Shown one piece after another: positions 53,801-61,213 of a stretch of 64,000 nt of DNA (its first letter is position 1; each line of letters starts with the position of its first letter). Origin of the DNA: Flavobacteriales bacterium. GTDB lineage: Bacteria > Bacteroidota > Bacteroidia > UBA10329. The DNA is taken from positions 1-64,000 of the forward strand of contig JAIPBM010000024.1 of NCBI GenBank assembly GCA_021739695.1, in the 5' to 3' direction. The translations under genes and the position numbers were made by a program. Under the pieces are notes generated by a model, which saw only the letters and a program-made list of their open reading frames with translations, was not told the origin of the DNA and did no database searches.

Positions 53801-54087
53801 GACGCATAGTAGTTCGGAACTCCAGGAGTGATCTCCTCAGGTTTGTTCAAATAAGGAATAGACTTGGTTACCGGAGTTTCGCAAGCAGCCAGTGTGGCAG
53901 CGCCAACACTGAAACCTAGAAACTTCAAGAAGTCTCTACGCTTGGTCTTTCCTTCATCCAAATCCTCGCTTTCCAATAGATGTTCAGCGGTTGTTTCGGG
54001 CGCAAATTCATTCGCAGCACGCTCCTGAAACTCAGGTGTGTTGTGAAGCTCGTCCAGCCCTTTCCAGTATATTTTGGTTTTGCTCAT
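50896..54087 (-). CDS. actB: Alternative complex III iron-sulfur/molybdopterin-like subunit ActB
   Basis: The 1063-residue protein begins with a Tat-variant signal (RRDFLKFLGFSVGAATLAAC, about 50-69), then a molybdopterin-oxidoreductase-like domain that in this family binds no cofactor, then four ferredoxin-type clusters between about 806 and 1010 (CIGCGACVTAC, CQHCNHAPCETVCP, CIGTRYCANNCP, CSFCVQGI and CAEACPTNAI). A His/Glu/Ala-rich insertion lies before the ferredoxin part at about 742-775. It passes electrons from ActC to ActA. It lies 39 nt after actA. Confidence 0.94.
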   Translation of the reverse strand: MSKTKIYWKGLDELHNTPEFQERAANEFAPETTAEHLLESEDLDEGKTKRRDFLKFLGFSVGAATLAACETPVTKSIPYLNKPEEITPGVPNYYASTFYDGTDYASILVKTREGRPIKVVGNKQSTLTGGALNSRVNSSVLSLYDSARVGGPLKGGEASDWATVDAEIGAALAKLGEAGGSIVILTETIISPSTKKAVAAFAAKYGAGVKHVTYDAISASGALEANLACFGVKALPAYDFAKAEVVVSFGADFLAGFPNGPANAVGYGKMRDPKGGKMSRHYQFETNMSLTGSNADVRVALKPSESATAVISLYNKVASAMDGNIVSGGTSEYDATIAKAAKELVDAKGKGIVVSNSNDAGVQTLVNAINNLLGNYGSTLDIANPLYLKGGVDSEMDQLVADMNAGKVGALLIHGVNPSYSYKKADAFNAGLAKVGLTVSFADRVDETAAGVTYLTPDNHYLESWNDSEPKAGSYSLTQPTIQPLFKTRQFQESLLKWAGNDADYYSFIKSNWSGIHTASSNASLLFSDFFNTALFNGVFESGVKGETPAFAGDVSAAAASIKKVPAGAFELELYVKAGLGDGSQANNPWLQELPDPISRVCWDNYITMSPAQMSEMGLSRLERGDFMANVAEVTANGVTVKLPVYPAPGQKHGTIGIAVGYGRTAAGKCGDGVGANAFPLSAGSFSVGDVTVTATGETYEIAQLQSQNTLMGRSAIVKETTLEEYKHDPKSGNPDAKLFVASAGSAAHGGDAHGDAHGAEGHGHEEAAHAEESHANPFLPPSQVNLWNDQPIANGHRWGMTIDLNKCIGCGACVTACGSENNVPVVGKTEVRRGRDMHWLRIDRYYSSDMTEEVAEEEGVSPIDKFRQMEAAADQPTVAYQPIMCQHCNHAPCETVCPVAATTHSNEGLNMMTYNRCIGTRYCANNCPYKVRRFNWFQYHNGSQDFSTNPANDDLGRMVLNPDVVVRDRGVMEKCSFCVQGIQAAKLKAKKAGRKIADEEVQSACAEACPTNAIVFGDLNDKGSWVAGISKDERSYHLLEEVGVQPNVFYMTKVRNVEVNEA

Positions 54088-54126
54088 GTTAGAGGCTTTT
54101 CCAAAAATCTTTGTGATCGTTAATTC

Positions 54127-55356
54127 TTAATAATGACACTTCGCACACTCCAGACCACCGATCTTCTCAACAGTAACCGGGTTACCATCGTGCCATCCGG
54201 GCATTCTTTCGTGCATGTCTTCGTAATATCCGTTGTCGGCAACTTGCACCTGCGTTTCGCGGTGACAGTTGACACACCATCCCATGGTCAATGGAGAGAA
54301 TTGCTCTGCAACGCCCATCTCTTGAACTTCACCATGACATTGCTGACACTCGATCTTACCTACCACCACGTGTTGTGAGTGATTGAAGTAAGCCAGATCA
54401 GGTAGGTTGTGTACACGTACCCATTTTACTGGAGTAGGGTTATCTCCGTAGGTCTTGGTTACTGGGTCGAAATCCAAGGCAGCATAGATCTTCGCGATCT
54501 CAGTAGTTCCAGTTGGTCCTTTATCAACATATGTATGGCAATTCATACACACGTTCAATGATGGAATACCAGCAGTCTTTCCTTTCTCTGCACTGGTGTG
54601 GCAGTAAACGCAATTGATACCGTTCTGTCCAGCATGGATCTTATGTGAGAAAGCGATCGGCTGCTCTGGTTTGTATCCTTGGTAGATACCTACGTTATCC
54701 ATCAGATAAATAGTTCCCCAGCGAAGGAATGCCAAGGTCAATACCAAGAAGAATACACCTGTCCAACCACGGTGAGTGTTCAACCAATGTGTGATGCTGC
54801 CCCAAGTGCCACGCTCAATCGGTGCCTCAACACCTTCTTTATTACTTACAAGTAGTGTCAGTGATTTGCGAACGCTGCTCAAGATCATGATCAACACCAA
54901 CAACAGACCGGCAACACCGATAAGCACATTGCGAAGCATGCCTTCATCCAATGTACCACTACCACCACCGCCACCAGTTTCTGGGCCCGTAGATCCAGTT
55001 GGACCTTCAACAACAGGCTCTTTATAATCAACCACATAACCGATAATGGCTTTGATCTCGTCATCACTCAGATAACCGAAATCGGTCATCATGGTCGGAG
55101 AGAAATCCTTTACAGAATTAGCATACGCATCGCCACTGGCGATCATCGCTGCTGGACTCTTCACCCACTTAACGATCCAATCTTCAGACGGTGCTCTATC
55201 TGTAATGCCCTTCAGTCCAGGACCAACAACGGGCTTATCCGTTGGAAGGTGGCACGTAGCACAATTCTGTTTGAAAAGCTTTTCTCCATCCTGGGCAAAG
55301 ACACCCAATGAGGACAGAAGAATGAGCGAAGAAAATAGGAATGAAGCGAGTCTCAT
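54127..55356 (-). CDS. actA: Alternative complex III multihaem cytochrome ActA
   Basis: The ATG at 55356 gives 409 residues with a signal peptide ending in GVFAQ; the TTG at 55392 is rejected. Six CxxCH sites are present: CATCH in an N-terminal cytochrome c domain (about 24-110), then, after a Gly-rich linker and two membrane helices, CVYCH, CMNCH, CQQCH, CVNCH and CAKCH in the pentahaem domain. The protein collects electrons from ActB and passes them to ActE and the oxidase. It leads the operon. The extra N-terminal haem domain is longer than the classic pentahaem ActA. Confidence 0.92.
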   Translation of the reverse strand: MRLASFLFSSLILLSSLGVFAQDGEKLFKQNCATCHLPTDKPVVGPGLKGITDRAPSEDWIVKWVKSPAAMIASGDAYANSVKDFSPTMMTDFGYLSDDEIKAIIGYVVDYKEPVVEGPTGSTGPETGGGGGSGTLDEGMLRNVLIGVAGLLLVLIMILSSVRKSLTLLVSNKEGVEAPIERGTWGSITHWLNTHRGWTGVFFLVLTLAFLRWGTIYLMDNVGIYQGYKPEQPIAFSHKIHAGQNGINCVYCHTSAEKGKTAGIPSLNVCMNCHTYVDKGPTGTTEIAKIYAALDFDPVTKTYGDNPTPVKWVRVHNLPDLAYFNHSQHVVVGKIECQQCHGEVQEMGVAEQFSPLTMGWCVNCHRETQVQVADNGYYEDMHERMPGWHDGNPVTVEKIGGLECAKCHY

Positions 55357-55445
55357 TGAGCTACTTCTATTAATTATCTTTTCGTGTACCAACGCCTTGA
55401 TTTTGTTGACTTTTTCAGCCTAAAAGAGCTGTTTTTTGGCTGACG

Positions 55446-55453
55446 CAAAAATA
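55446..55453 (-). promoter_or_regulatory. Promoter -7 element TATTTTTG of the act-cox operon
   Basis: Minus-strand exact TAnnTTTG match with a TTTC 22 nt upstream as a weak -33. The actA ATG lies 89 nt downstream, the longest leader among the promoter matches here. Confidence 0.45.
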
Positions 55454-55578
55454 GTACTCAATCAATTGGTGGTATGAAATTTTGTTAAAATGGTTCAATT
55501 TAGAAACAGTCTAAATAATAGACCGCCAACAAGCGCGTAAGCTTCTTGTAAAAGCTATTTTTCCGTTCTTTGCCGCGC

Positions 55579-56079
55579 ATGTTTTCCATTCCGAAATTCC
55601 CATACATCTTTCTTGCCTTCATGGCCTTGTCGCTGAACAGTTTAGCGCAGCGTTCCTTCCATGATCTGGTCAGTCCAACAGTCGTTATTGATAGAGATGT
55701 AAGGCTCGATTCCTTGGTGATGCGCCACACGCGTGTGAATAAACTGAGTGATGGCTTTGAAGGCTACCGTGTGCAACTCTTCTCTGGTTCGGGCACCGAA
55801 GCGCGCCAACAGGCCAACAATCTCAGGGCCGAATTCATGAATCAGAACCCGGATATTCCTGCTTACCTCATCTATCAGGCGCCTAACTTCAAGGTACGCG
55901 TGGGCGATTTCCGCACCGAACTGGAAGCCATTCATCTCCAACGCGAGATATCGTACCAATATCCAGGTGGCTTTGTGGCCCGAGACCTCATCAAGTTCCC
56001 AAAACTCACCATTGAGAAGGAACGAGAGGCCAACGAAGACCTCGACACCAACTTAGAAGAGGGATTACCAGATCGCTGA
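55579..56079 (+). CDS. Exported SPOR-domain protein
   Basis: The ATG at 55579 gives 166 residues with a signal peptide (to about 23, ending in NSLAQ). Residues about 60-135 form a SPOR domain (GYRVQLFSGSGTEARQQANN, APNFKVRVGDFRTELEA, YPGGFVARD). SPOR proteins bind glycan strands stripped of peptides at the septum or side wall. The charged C-terminal tail is short. It faces the TPR gene tail to tail, only 4 nt apart. Confidence 0.85.
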   Translation: MFSIPKFPYIFLAFMALSLNSLAQRSFHDLVSPTVVIDRDVRLDSLVMRHTRVNKLSDGFEGYRVQLFSGSGTEARQQANNLRAEFMNQNPDIPAYLIYQAPNFKVRVGDFRTELEAIHLQREISYQYPGGFVARDLIKFPKLTIEKEREANEDLDTNLEEGLPDR

Positions 56080-56083
56080 TCGC

Positions 56084-57115
56084 TCACTCCTCTCCAAAAT
56101 TGTTGAGGAAATCAATGCGATCATCATCAAAACCAAGGCACTTATAATTCAAGCGCTGATAGTAGTCGGCCTTTTCCTTATCCAGTATCTGTGTGTAATA
56201 CGCCCAAAGGTTCCGATACACCACACGCATCGATTTATTCAGTGCCTCGCCAGATAGCTCCACTGCTCTGAGCAGATAAGGAACTGCTTCTTCCCACCCA
56301 TTGGAAAGCTCCAAAGAAAGCACCGCCATATTATTGAGTGCATTGGCATAAGAAGGCTCAATGTCCAAACACTTGGTGTACCATTTCATGGCACGATAAG
56401 GGTCATCCAGATGCTGATAACAGAAACCTGCCCCATAAGCATATAATGGTTCTGGACGATGACAGGTCTCATAGGCCTTGATGCATGCTTGGCAGGCCTG
56501 CTCGTAATGCTCGCCATCCAAATGGCATTTGGCAATACCGAAGTAGGCAGAACTGGGATAGCAGTCTAATTGAGCCGATGCTTCGTAAGCTTCAAGGGCC
56601 TCATGGATGCGCCCCATTTCCAATAGCACATCTCCTTTCAATTCAAGGCCAATGTGATCCATACCCTCTATACATGCCATACTTTCTGCCCAATGCAGTG
56701 CCTTTTCAAGGTCCTTTCGTTCCATATACATGCGCACCAGATTCTCATATGTCTGTTGGTACTCGTTGCTGATACTGTGCACCTCAATGAACAGGGCCTC
56801 GGCCTCTTCCAAGTTCCTGCGTTCCTCAAACAAGATGGTGGCTCTGTTCAGCAGCGCCTCTGCCCGATCATCCTTATCATCCGATAGCTGAAGCACCCTT
56901 TCAACCACCTCTAGGCATCTATCATATTTGGCCGGCACCAAGCCCGTGTAGGTCATCAGTGCACGTAATATCTTCAGTTCATCTTCGGGATGTTCGGGTA
57001 GCGCTTTCTCAAGTGCATCCACATATTTGGTCCATGTCGCATTCATTGGCACCTGCACGTAGGGAATCCCATTTATACTTATCGTTCCTTGCATGGCATT
57101 ATGTTTATGATCCAT
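56084..57115 (-). CDS. Tetratricopeptide repeat protein
   Basis: From the ATG at 57115 the protein has 343 residues made of about eight TPR-like helix pairs (for example AEALLNRATILFEERRNLEE, EQACQACIKAYETCHRPEPL and YRAMKWYTKCLDIEPSYANA). No signal peptide is seen, so it is cytoplasmic. TPRs mediate protein contacts; partners are unknown. The frame extends to 57184 but a start there would lie in a poorly conserved AT-rich stretch; another ATG at 57094 is also possible. Confidence 0.8.
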   Translation of the reverse strand: MDHKHNAMQGTISINGIPYVQVPMNATWTKYVDALEKALPEHPEDELKILRALMTYTGLVPAKYDRCLEVVERVLQLSDDKDDRAEALLNRATILFEERRNLEEAEALFIEVHSISNEYQQTYENLVRMYMERKDLEKALHWAESMACIEGMDHIGLELKGDVLLEMGRIHEALEAYEASAQLDCYPSSAYFGIAKCHLDGEHYEQACQACIKAYETCHRPEPLYAYGAGFCYQHLDDPYRAMKWYTKCLDIEPSYANALNNMAVLSLELSNGWEEAVPYLLRAVELSGEALNKSMRVVYRNLWAYYTQILDKEKADYYQRLNYKCLGFDDDRIDFLNNFGEE

Positions 57116-57240
57116 CTGCTTGTGCTTTTTTCGAAAAAAGCAGATTGAATTTACAGAATTTCCTAAACACCTCAAAAACGGCAACCCGACACTTCCATTG
57201 ATCTGCGGAATGCGCTTGTGTCCTAGTAGGGCATTCCGAC

Positions 57241-57359
57241 CCTATTCCGATTGTCATGCTAAGGCACGAAGCATCGCTTAGATTCCCCGTTCCTCGGAAC
57301 AACAGAAACAGCTATCGCGCGGAGGCGCAGAGACGCAAAGAGGAAAGGCTGAAGTAAGC
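57241..57359 (+). repeat. 119-bp direct repeat, copy A
   Basis: It matches copy B at 58147-58265 at 115 of 119 positions with no gaps. It begins CCTATTCCGATTGTCATGCT, contains GTTCCTCGGAAC and ends with 8-nt units of the CGCAAAGR type. Together with 57375-57401 it fills most of the 294-bp gene-free stretch between the TPR gene and the next gene. Confidence 0.85.
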
Positions 57360-57374
57360 ACGAGCACCAGTTCT

Positions 57375-57401
57375 TGTAACCCTGACGTAGGAAGGGTCTC
57401 A
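57375..57401 (+). repeat. Short dispersed repeat TGTnACCCTGACG..., copy 1
   Basis: 27 bp matching 59233-59259 at all but two positions. It lies 9 nt before the stop of the unknown gene at 57410. Confidence 0.65.
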
Positions 57402-57409
57402 CTCAATAC

Positions 57410-58042
57410 TCACCCCTCCTTCCCAGCCTTAAAGGAAAGCGTGTCGATCTTGGAGCCGAGGTCAAGGACCATATTTATCAGAATGCCCTCCAATTCAGTG
57501 ATGTACTTCGGGTCGGAATTGAATATCTCTGGATAGCGTTCCAGCACTTCGTTGTTCAGAAGTTCCAGCACTTGGTCTTTAAAGGCGATGTTGCGGATGG
57601 CAGAACTGCGCATGGCGGGCATGCCCTCTTCCATCGATGCTACTTTGGCGCTCATCTTCTTGGCGCCTTCATGGTCGGCCATAGACTGCTTGATGCGTAG
57701 CTCGTGTTGATGACGATCTTCTAGGTTGCAGCAGTCTTTAATGTAGTTGTAGATATGGGGCCGCAGGTCGAAGCCCTCTTCGGTCATGATCTCGAACATC
57801 TTCGAATGTTTGGGGCCAAAGCCTTTCACATTCCTACGCAGCAAGCGGAAGTATTCTCCCACCTCTGGGTGCTGCTTTTGACAATAGGCCACCACCCAAT
57901 CGAAATGAACAAACACGGGTACCTCGTAGGCATCGGTCTTCACCACCACCCACCAGGTTATAGCGTCATCTCCAAAGGACTCCAGTCCGCTCTGTTGTTC
58001 GGTGCTCTGTATCTTAAATGGGGGATTGACAAAGTTGCTCAT
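57410..58042 (-). CDS. Protein of unknown function bracketed by direct repeats
   Basis: A 210-residue cytoplasmic protein with no recognised domain. It is rich in charged helices, with an aromatic N-terminal part (ITWWVVVKTDAYEVPVFVHF) and a helical C-terminal half (FKDQVLELLNNEVLERYPEI). There is a His/Cys cluster (DCCNLEDRHQHELRI) that could bind a metal, although this is only a guess. The 119-bp direct repeats lie 50 bp past its 3' end and 104 bp before its start. It is transcribed alone on the minus strand. Confidence 0.7.
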   Translation of the reverse strand: MSNFVNPPFKIQSTEQQSGLESFGDDAITWWVVVKTDAYEVPVFVHFDWVVAYCQKQHPEVGEYFRLLRRNVKGFGPKHSKMFEIMTEEGFDLRPHIYNYIKDCCNLEDRHQHELRIKQSMADHEGAKKMSAKVASMEEGMPAMRSSAIRNIAFKDQVLELLNNEVLERYPEIFNSDPKYITELEGILINMVLDLGSKIDTLSFKAGKEG

Positions 58043-58146
58043 CTGCCTTTGCTTTTAAGGGTTATGAACCCAAAGATAACGTTGCCATTAAAAATGAGGA
58101 ATTAGCAGATTAGGGAGTTAGTCAAAATGCTTGCCCGCTTTCCTGC

Positions 58147-58265
58147 CCTATTCCGATTGTCATGCTGAGGAACGAAGCATCTCTTAGATTCCCCGTTCCT
58201 CGGAACAACAGAAACAGCTATCGCGCGGAGGCGCAGAGACGCAAAGAGGAAAGGCTGATGTAAGC
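58147..58265 (+). repeat. 119-bp direct repeat, copy B
   Basis: See copy A at 57241; differences are four substitutions. It lies in the 344-bp gene-free stretch between the unknown gene and the Vsr-like nuclease gene. Apart from a further CCTGTCACCC fragment at 58275, nothing else is recognisable there. Confidence 0.85.
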
Positions 58266-58386
58266 TCGTTCGTTCCTGTCACCCCGAACTAACTTGTTTC
58301 AGAATCTTCTTGCTAGCGCCTAAACCGTGTTTCTTTGCTTGTCGCAAAGACCAGCACTTTAAATCGTTTGTACTATTTTCATTCCC

Positions 58387-59202
58387 GTGAAAACGAGTCG
58401 TGGACCCAATAATGTTCTGGTAGCCTTGGTGCGGCAACCTTCTGATTGGCACTTCATACAGAAAGGAGGCTTTTATCGTATTCCCGTTAAAAGCGCTCCC
58501 GCCATGGTCAAAGATGGAAGCATTGAATACCTCGCCTTCTATTTCCCAAAGCCATTCAAAGAGCATGCGTATAAGGTCGAATGGTACGGCAAGGTAAACC
58601 ATTTGCGAATCGTAAGCCGAAAGGAAGCTGTTCCTTCACAGCCTAACCATCCTAAAGCTGATGCTCAGTACTATATTATCGGCATCGAAAAGTGCATCCA
58701 ACTCGAGGAGCCCTTTGAAAGCATTCGTCCCCGAAGGCTGCTATTCATACCCACCACCCAACAGAAATTCTTTTATCCACTGATTAGAGAAATCAATTTC
58801 CTCTTCAACGAAAGCCCATTAGAAAACCTCCTGTCCGATTGTCTTGTGGTCAAGAAGATTCCTTCCCAACGGCAGTATTTCTTAGAGATCAAAGGCAAGA
58901 AGATGAAACTCGATTTCGCCATCTTCTGCGCCAATAAGAACATTGCCATTGAATGCGATGGCGACCAATGGCACAACCAAAAACCGAACATCGAAAGCGA
59001 CAAAGAGAGAGACAGTCTGCTTGCTGGTGCGGGTTGGGTCCCGCTCCGATTCACCTATGATATGATTACCAAAACCCTACCCGAAGTGATGGATAGGATC
59101 ACCACCACCATCAATCATTACGGTGGGGTGAAAGCCAACGAAGCTGATGCGCCTCGCTATCTGCCAACGGATAAAGGCGGGCAGAGTCGGTTGTTTAATT
59201 AG
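58387..59202 (+). CDS. Vsr/DUF559-like nuclease domain protein
   Basis: The 271-residue protein starts with GTG at 58387. The C-terminal part (about 165-240) has the PD-(D/E)xK pattern of very-short-patch-repair and DUF559 nucleases: LDFAIFCANKNIAIECDGDQ with Asp176 and Glu189, Trp195-His196, then ESDKERDSLLAGAGWVPLRF and TYDMI. The N-terminal 160 residues (VLVALVRQPSDWHFIQKGGF, YYIIGIEKCIQLEEP) are an unrecognised domain. It would cut DNA in the cytoplasm. It lies in a repeat-rich region 2 kb from a restriction-modification pair on the other strand, but is not part of that operon. Confidence 0.75.
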   Translation: MKTSRGPNNVLVALVRQPSDWHFIQKGGFYRIPVKSAPAMVKDGSIEYLAFYFPKPFKEHAYKVEWYGKVNHLRIVSRKEAVPSQPNHPKADAQYYIIGIEKCIQLEEPFESIRPRRLLFIPTTQQKFFYPLIREINFLFNESPLENLLSDCLVVKKIPSQRQYFLEIKGKKMKLDFAIFCANKNIAIECDGDQWHNQKPNIESDKERDSLLAGAGWVPLRFTYDMITKTLPEVMDRITTTINHYGGVKANEADAPRYLPTDKGGQSRLFN

Positions 59203-59232
59203 GGGGTCTCGCATCCACAGTTCCCCCACTCC

Positions 59233-59259
59233 TGTCACCCTGACGAAGGAAGGGTCTCA
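59233..59259 (+). repeat. Short dispersed repeat TGTnACCCTGACG..., copy 2
   Basis: 27 bp matching 57375-57401 apart from two positions, placed 31 nt after the nuclease gene stop. Confidence 0.65.
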
Positions 59260-59324
59260 TTTCAGCACACAAACCATTGTCCGATCAACCACAAATCAGT
59301 ATCTTAATACCCTAATTCAGCACC

Positions 59325-59597
59325 ATGAAACTCACCAGCATCAACACCATCGAAGACGTAAAGGAATTCGTTCATATTCTGATTGAAGAAGAAGAACTCA
59401 ACTTCCATCCAGACACCCCATTCGAAGATTACGTCTTTATCAATTCAGGAGAGCCGTTTTATTCAGCAGAAGAGGTTGAGGTTAGAAATCGTTTACTCAA
59501 TCAAGTCTTTGAGTTAGGCGAACGTTTAGAGATTGATACGCATGAATCGATGTGTCGGACGGGATTGAAAATGTTCAATAAAACCTACGAGTTATGA
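59325..59597 (+). CDS. Small conserved-looking hypothetical protein
   Basis: This 90-residue acidic protein has no named domain. It reads as two parts: an N-terminal helix with IEEEELNFHPDTPFEDYV and a C-terminal part VRNRLLNQVFELGERLEID. The next gene overlaps by 4 bp (ATGA at 59594-59597), so the two are translated together. A decayed copy of its C-terminal part lies at 59971-60084. Function unknown. Confidence 0.75.
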   Translation: MKLTSINTIEDVKEFVHILIEEEELNFHPDTPFEDYVFINSGEPFYSAEEVEVRNRLLNQVFELGERLEIDTHESMCRTGLKMFNKTYEL

Positions 59598-59860
59598 GAG
59601 AACACCAACTTGTCACTTCGCTAGAAGAACTTCAAGAATTGGCCTACCGTCCAAATGGCGACTTTGTCCATTTCTACGTTTCACTGGCTGGTGGGCTCGC
59701 CCGTAGTAGTAAGCGCATCAGTTATCGTCCTGAATTCAAGGAGTTTCTTCTGATTCATGAGATTGATGAAAGCTATGAAGAGATACGAGAAGACACCCTT
59801 GGTTCCCAAACCAATTTGATTGAATCAATGCAAAAAGGATGTTTTTTCTGCTGCGAATAA
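59594..59860 (+). CDS. Small conserved-looking hypothetical protein, partner of the preceding gene
   Basis: An 88-residue soluble protein, coupled to the preceding gene by a 4-bp overlap. The centre LAGGLARSSKRISYRPEFKE and IHEIDESYEEI are its most distinctive parts, and the end TNLIESMQKGCFFCCE carries three Cys. Pairs of this kind occur widely in Bacteroidota genomes as uncharacterised genes, to my recollection; no role is assigned. Confidence 0.75.
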   Translation: MREHQLVTSLEELQELAYRPNGDFVHFYVSLAGGLARSSKRISYRPEFKEFLLIHEIDESYEEIREDTLGSQTNLIESMQKGCFFCCE

Positions 59861-59970
59861 GATTAAGCGAACGCTAACAGGCTGATCTACAAAGCTGATC
59901 TGCGAATACAGAAATGAAATACTCTTCGCTAGGTTGGTTCTAAGTAAAAAGAATATTACCAAATTAAGAA

Positions 59971-60084
59971 GTGGCACTTAGAGACCGCTCACTCAATAGA
60001 GCCTTTGAATTAGGCGGACGCTTGACGGTTGATGAGTATATGTTGATTGACGAGGAACGCATCGGGTTAAACTGGATGTGCTAA
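59971..60084 (+). pseudogene. Decayed partial copy of the small gene at 59325
   Basis: The frame GTG...TAA reads 37 residues including LRDRSLNRAFELGGRLTVDE, matching VRNRLLNQVFELGERLEID of the 90-residue protein. The first half of the gene is missing and there is no start element. It lies in the 246-bp gap between the small-gene pair and the HNH endonuclease, in which nothing else was seen. Confidence 0.65.
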
Positions 60085-60106
60085 ACGCCTGTTAACTGCA
60101 AACTAC

Positions 60107-61213
60107 TTAGGTCATCAATGAATTTTCCAAGTGCGCAAACCTTTGCCTATGATAATCGAAGTAGGATCGATTATCTTCAGTAATATTAAACTTTAGGTGA
60201 TTTGGCTCTTCAATGCCTCTCAATAACTTATTTACGGTTTCCGAATTTAATCTGTTCTGCGACCAAACAACATTCCCGTCTTCATCTACGGATAAAAGAA
60301 ACCTGTCAAATAGTTTATCGAATGTTGGAGTCAGTAAGACCCCGTTGTTTGTGTCTAACCGCTCCCTGCTCTCGGCAACAGACCATGGCTTGATATGGCT
60401 TGCCACCAACAATGCTTCCTCAGAAACCCCAGTAAACAAGCATGATCTGTCAGGTTTATCAAGCAGCGTTTGTCGAAATTGCGATTGGCCAATCCTGACC
60501 TTAACAATCGCTTCCTTAATCGTCTCCCTTTCTTCGTCTGAAACCGGAATCGTCCTAAGTGAATTGGTTACTACAGCGTCAATATTGTCTGAACAGTTAA
60601 TAACAAATTCAGCGTAGGATAGGTGCCATCGCACCGTAACGGAATCAAGACTTGCATTGATAATTTCAAAATTTAGGAAGGATAGATGCGGAATGAAAAA
60701 TTCCTGTGTCAATTTGAAAAATTCCTCAGATTCCGGATAGTTGAACCATTTAAAGTAAGGTTTGACTTGAGTTGTATCTCTGATAAATGTGAGATCTGAG
60801 TAAAATGCTAAATCTTGTCCGTCTACATCATTCAAAGCATTGGACACTCGATCACGGTCGAACCGAGGATTGTGATATTGGTCCCCGTATCCACTTAAGT
60901 AAGAATCAACAAACGGTATGAGAGACTCCAACTCTGATTTTCTAATCAAATGCACAGTTCTGATACCCTCTCCCCTTTGTAGTGTGCGGTTATTAGGAGG
61001 ATTGTTTCTTCGTTCCAAACATAATTGCTGCAATTCTTGCAATCTAGTTCTTACATCATTGTCGAATAGACCCAAAAATCTATCTGGACTACCGAGATAG
61101 AACAAATTATTTCCACCATCCAGTGGCAATTCAACTAATCTACGGTTGTCTAGTCTTTGACGCTTCACAACTTCGTTGGCCAACGCAAACGGTACCGGAA
61201 AAATATTGGGCAT
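60107..61213 (-). CDS. HNH restriction endonuclease (type II R-M partner)
   Basis: The 368-residue protein ends with an HNH_2-type nuclease domain: CLFTG (Cys258), SHIKPWSVAESRERLD (His273), NNGVLLTPTFDKLFD (Asn289-290, Asp299, Asp303). The N-terminal 240 residues should hold DNA recognition but show no known family. Its ATG overlaps the methyltransferase stop by 1 bp (TAATG at 61211-61215 on the minus strand), so the two are translated together, methyltransferase first, as expected for a safe restriction-modification operon. Recognition site cannot be told. Confidence 0.85.
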   Translation of the reverse strand: MPNIFPVPFALANEVVKRQRLDNRRLVELPLDGGNNLFYLGSPDRFLGLFDNDVRTRLQELQQLCLERRNNPPNNRTLQRGEGIRTVHLIRKSELESLIPFVDSYLSGYGDQYHNPRFDRDRVSNALNDVDGQDLAFYSDLTFIRDTTQVKPYFKWFNYPESEEFFKLTQEFFIPHLSFLNFEIINASLDSVTVRWHLSYAEFVINCSDNIDAVVTNSLRTIPVSDEERETIKEAIVKVRIGQSQFRQTLLDKPDRSCLFTGVSEEALLVASHIKPWSVAESRERLDTNNGVLLTPTFDKLFDRFLLSVDEDGNVVWSQNRLNSETVNKLLRGIEEPNHLKFNITEDNRSYFDYHRQRFAHLENSLMT

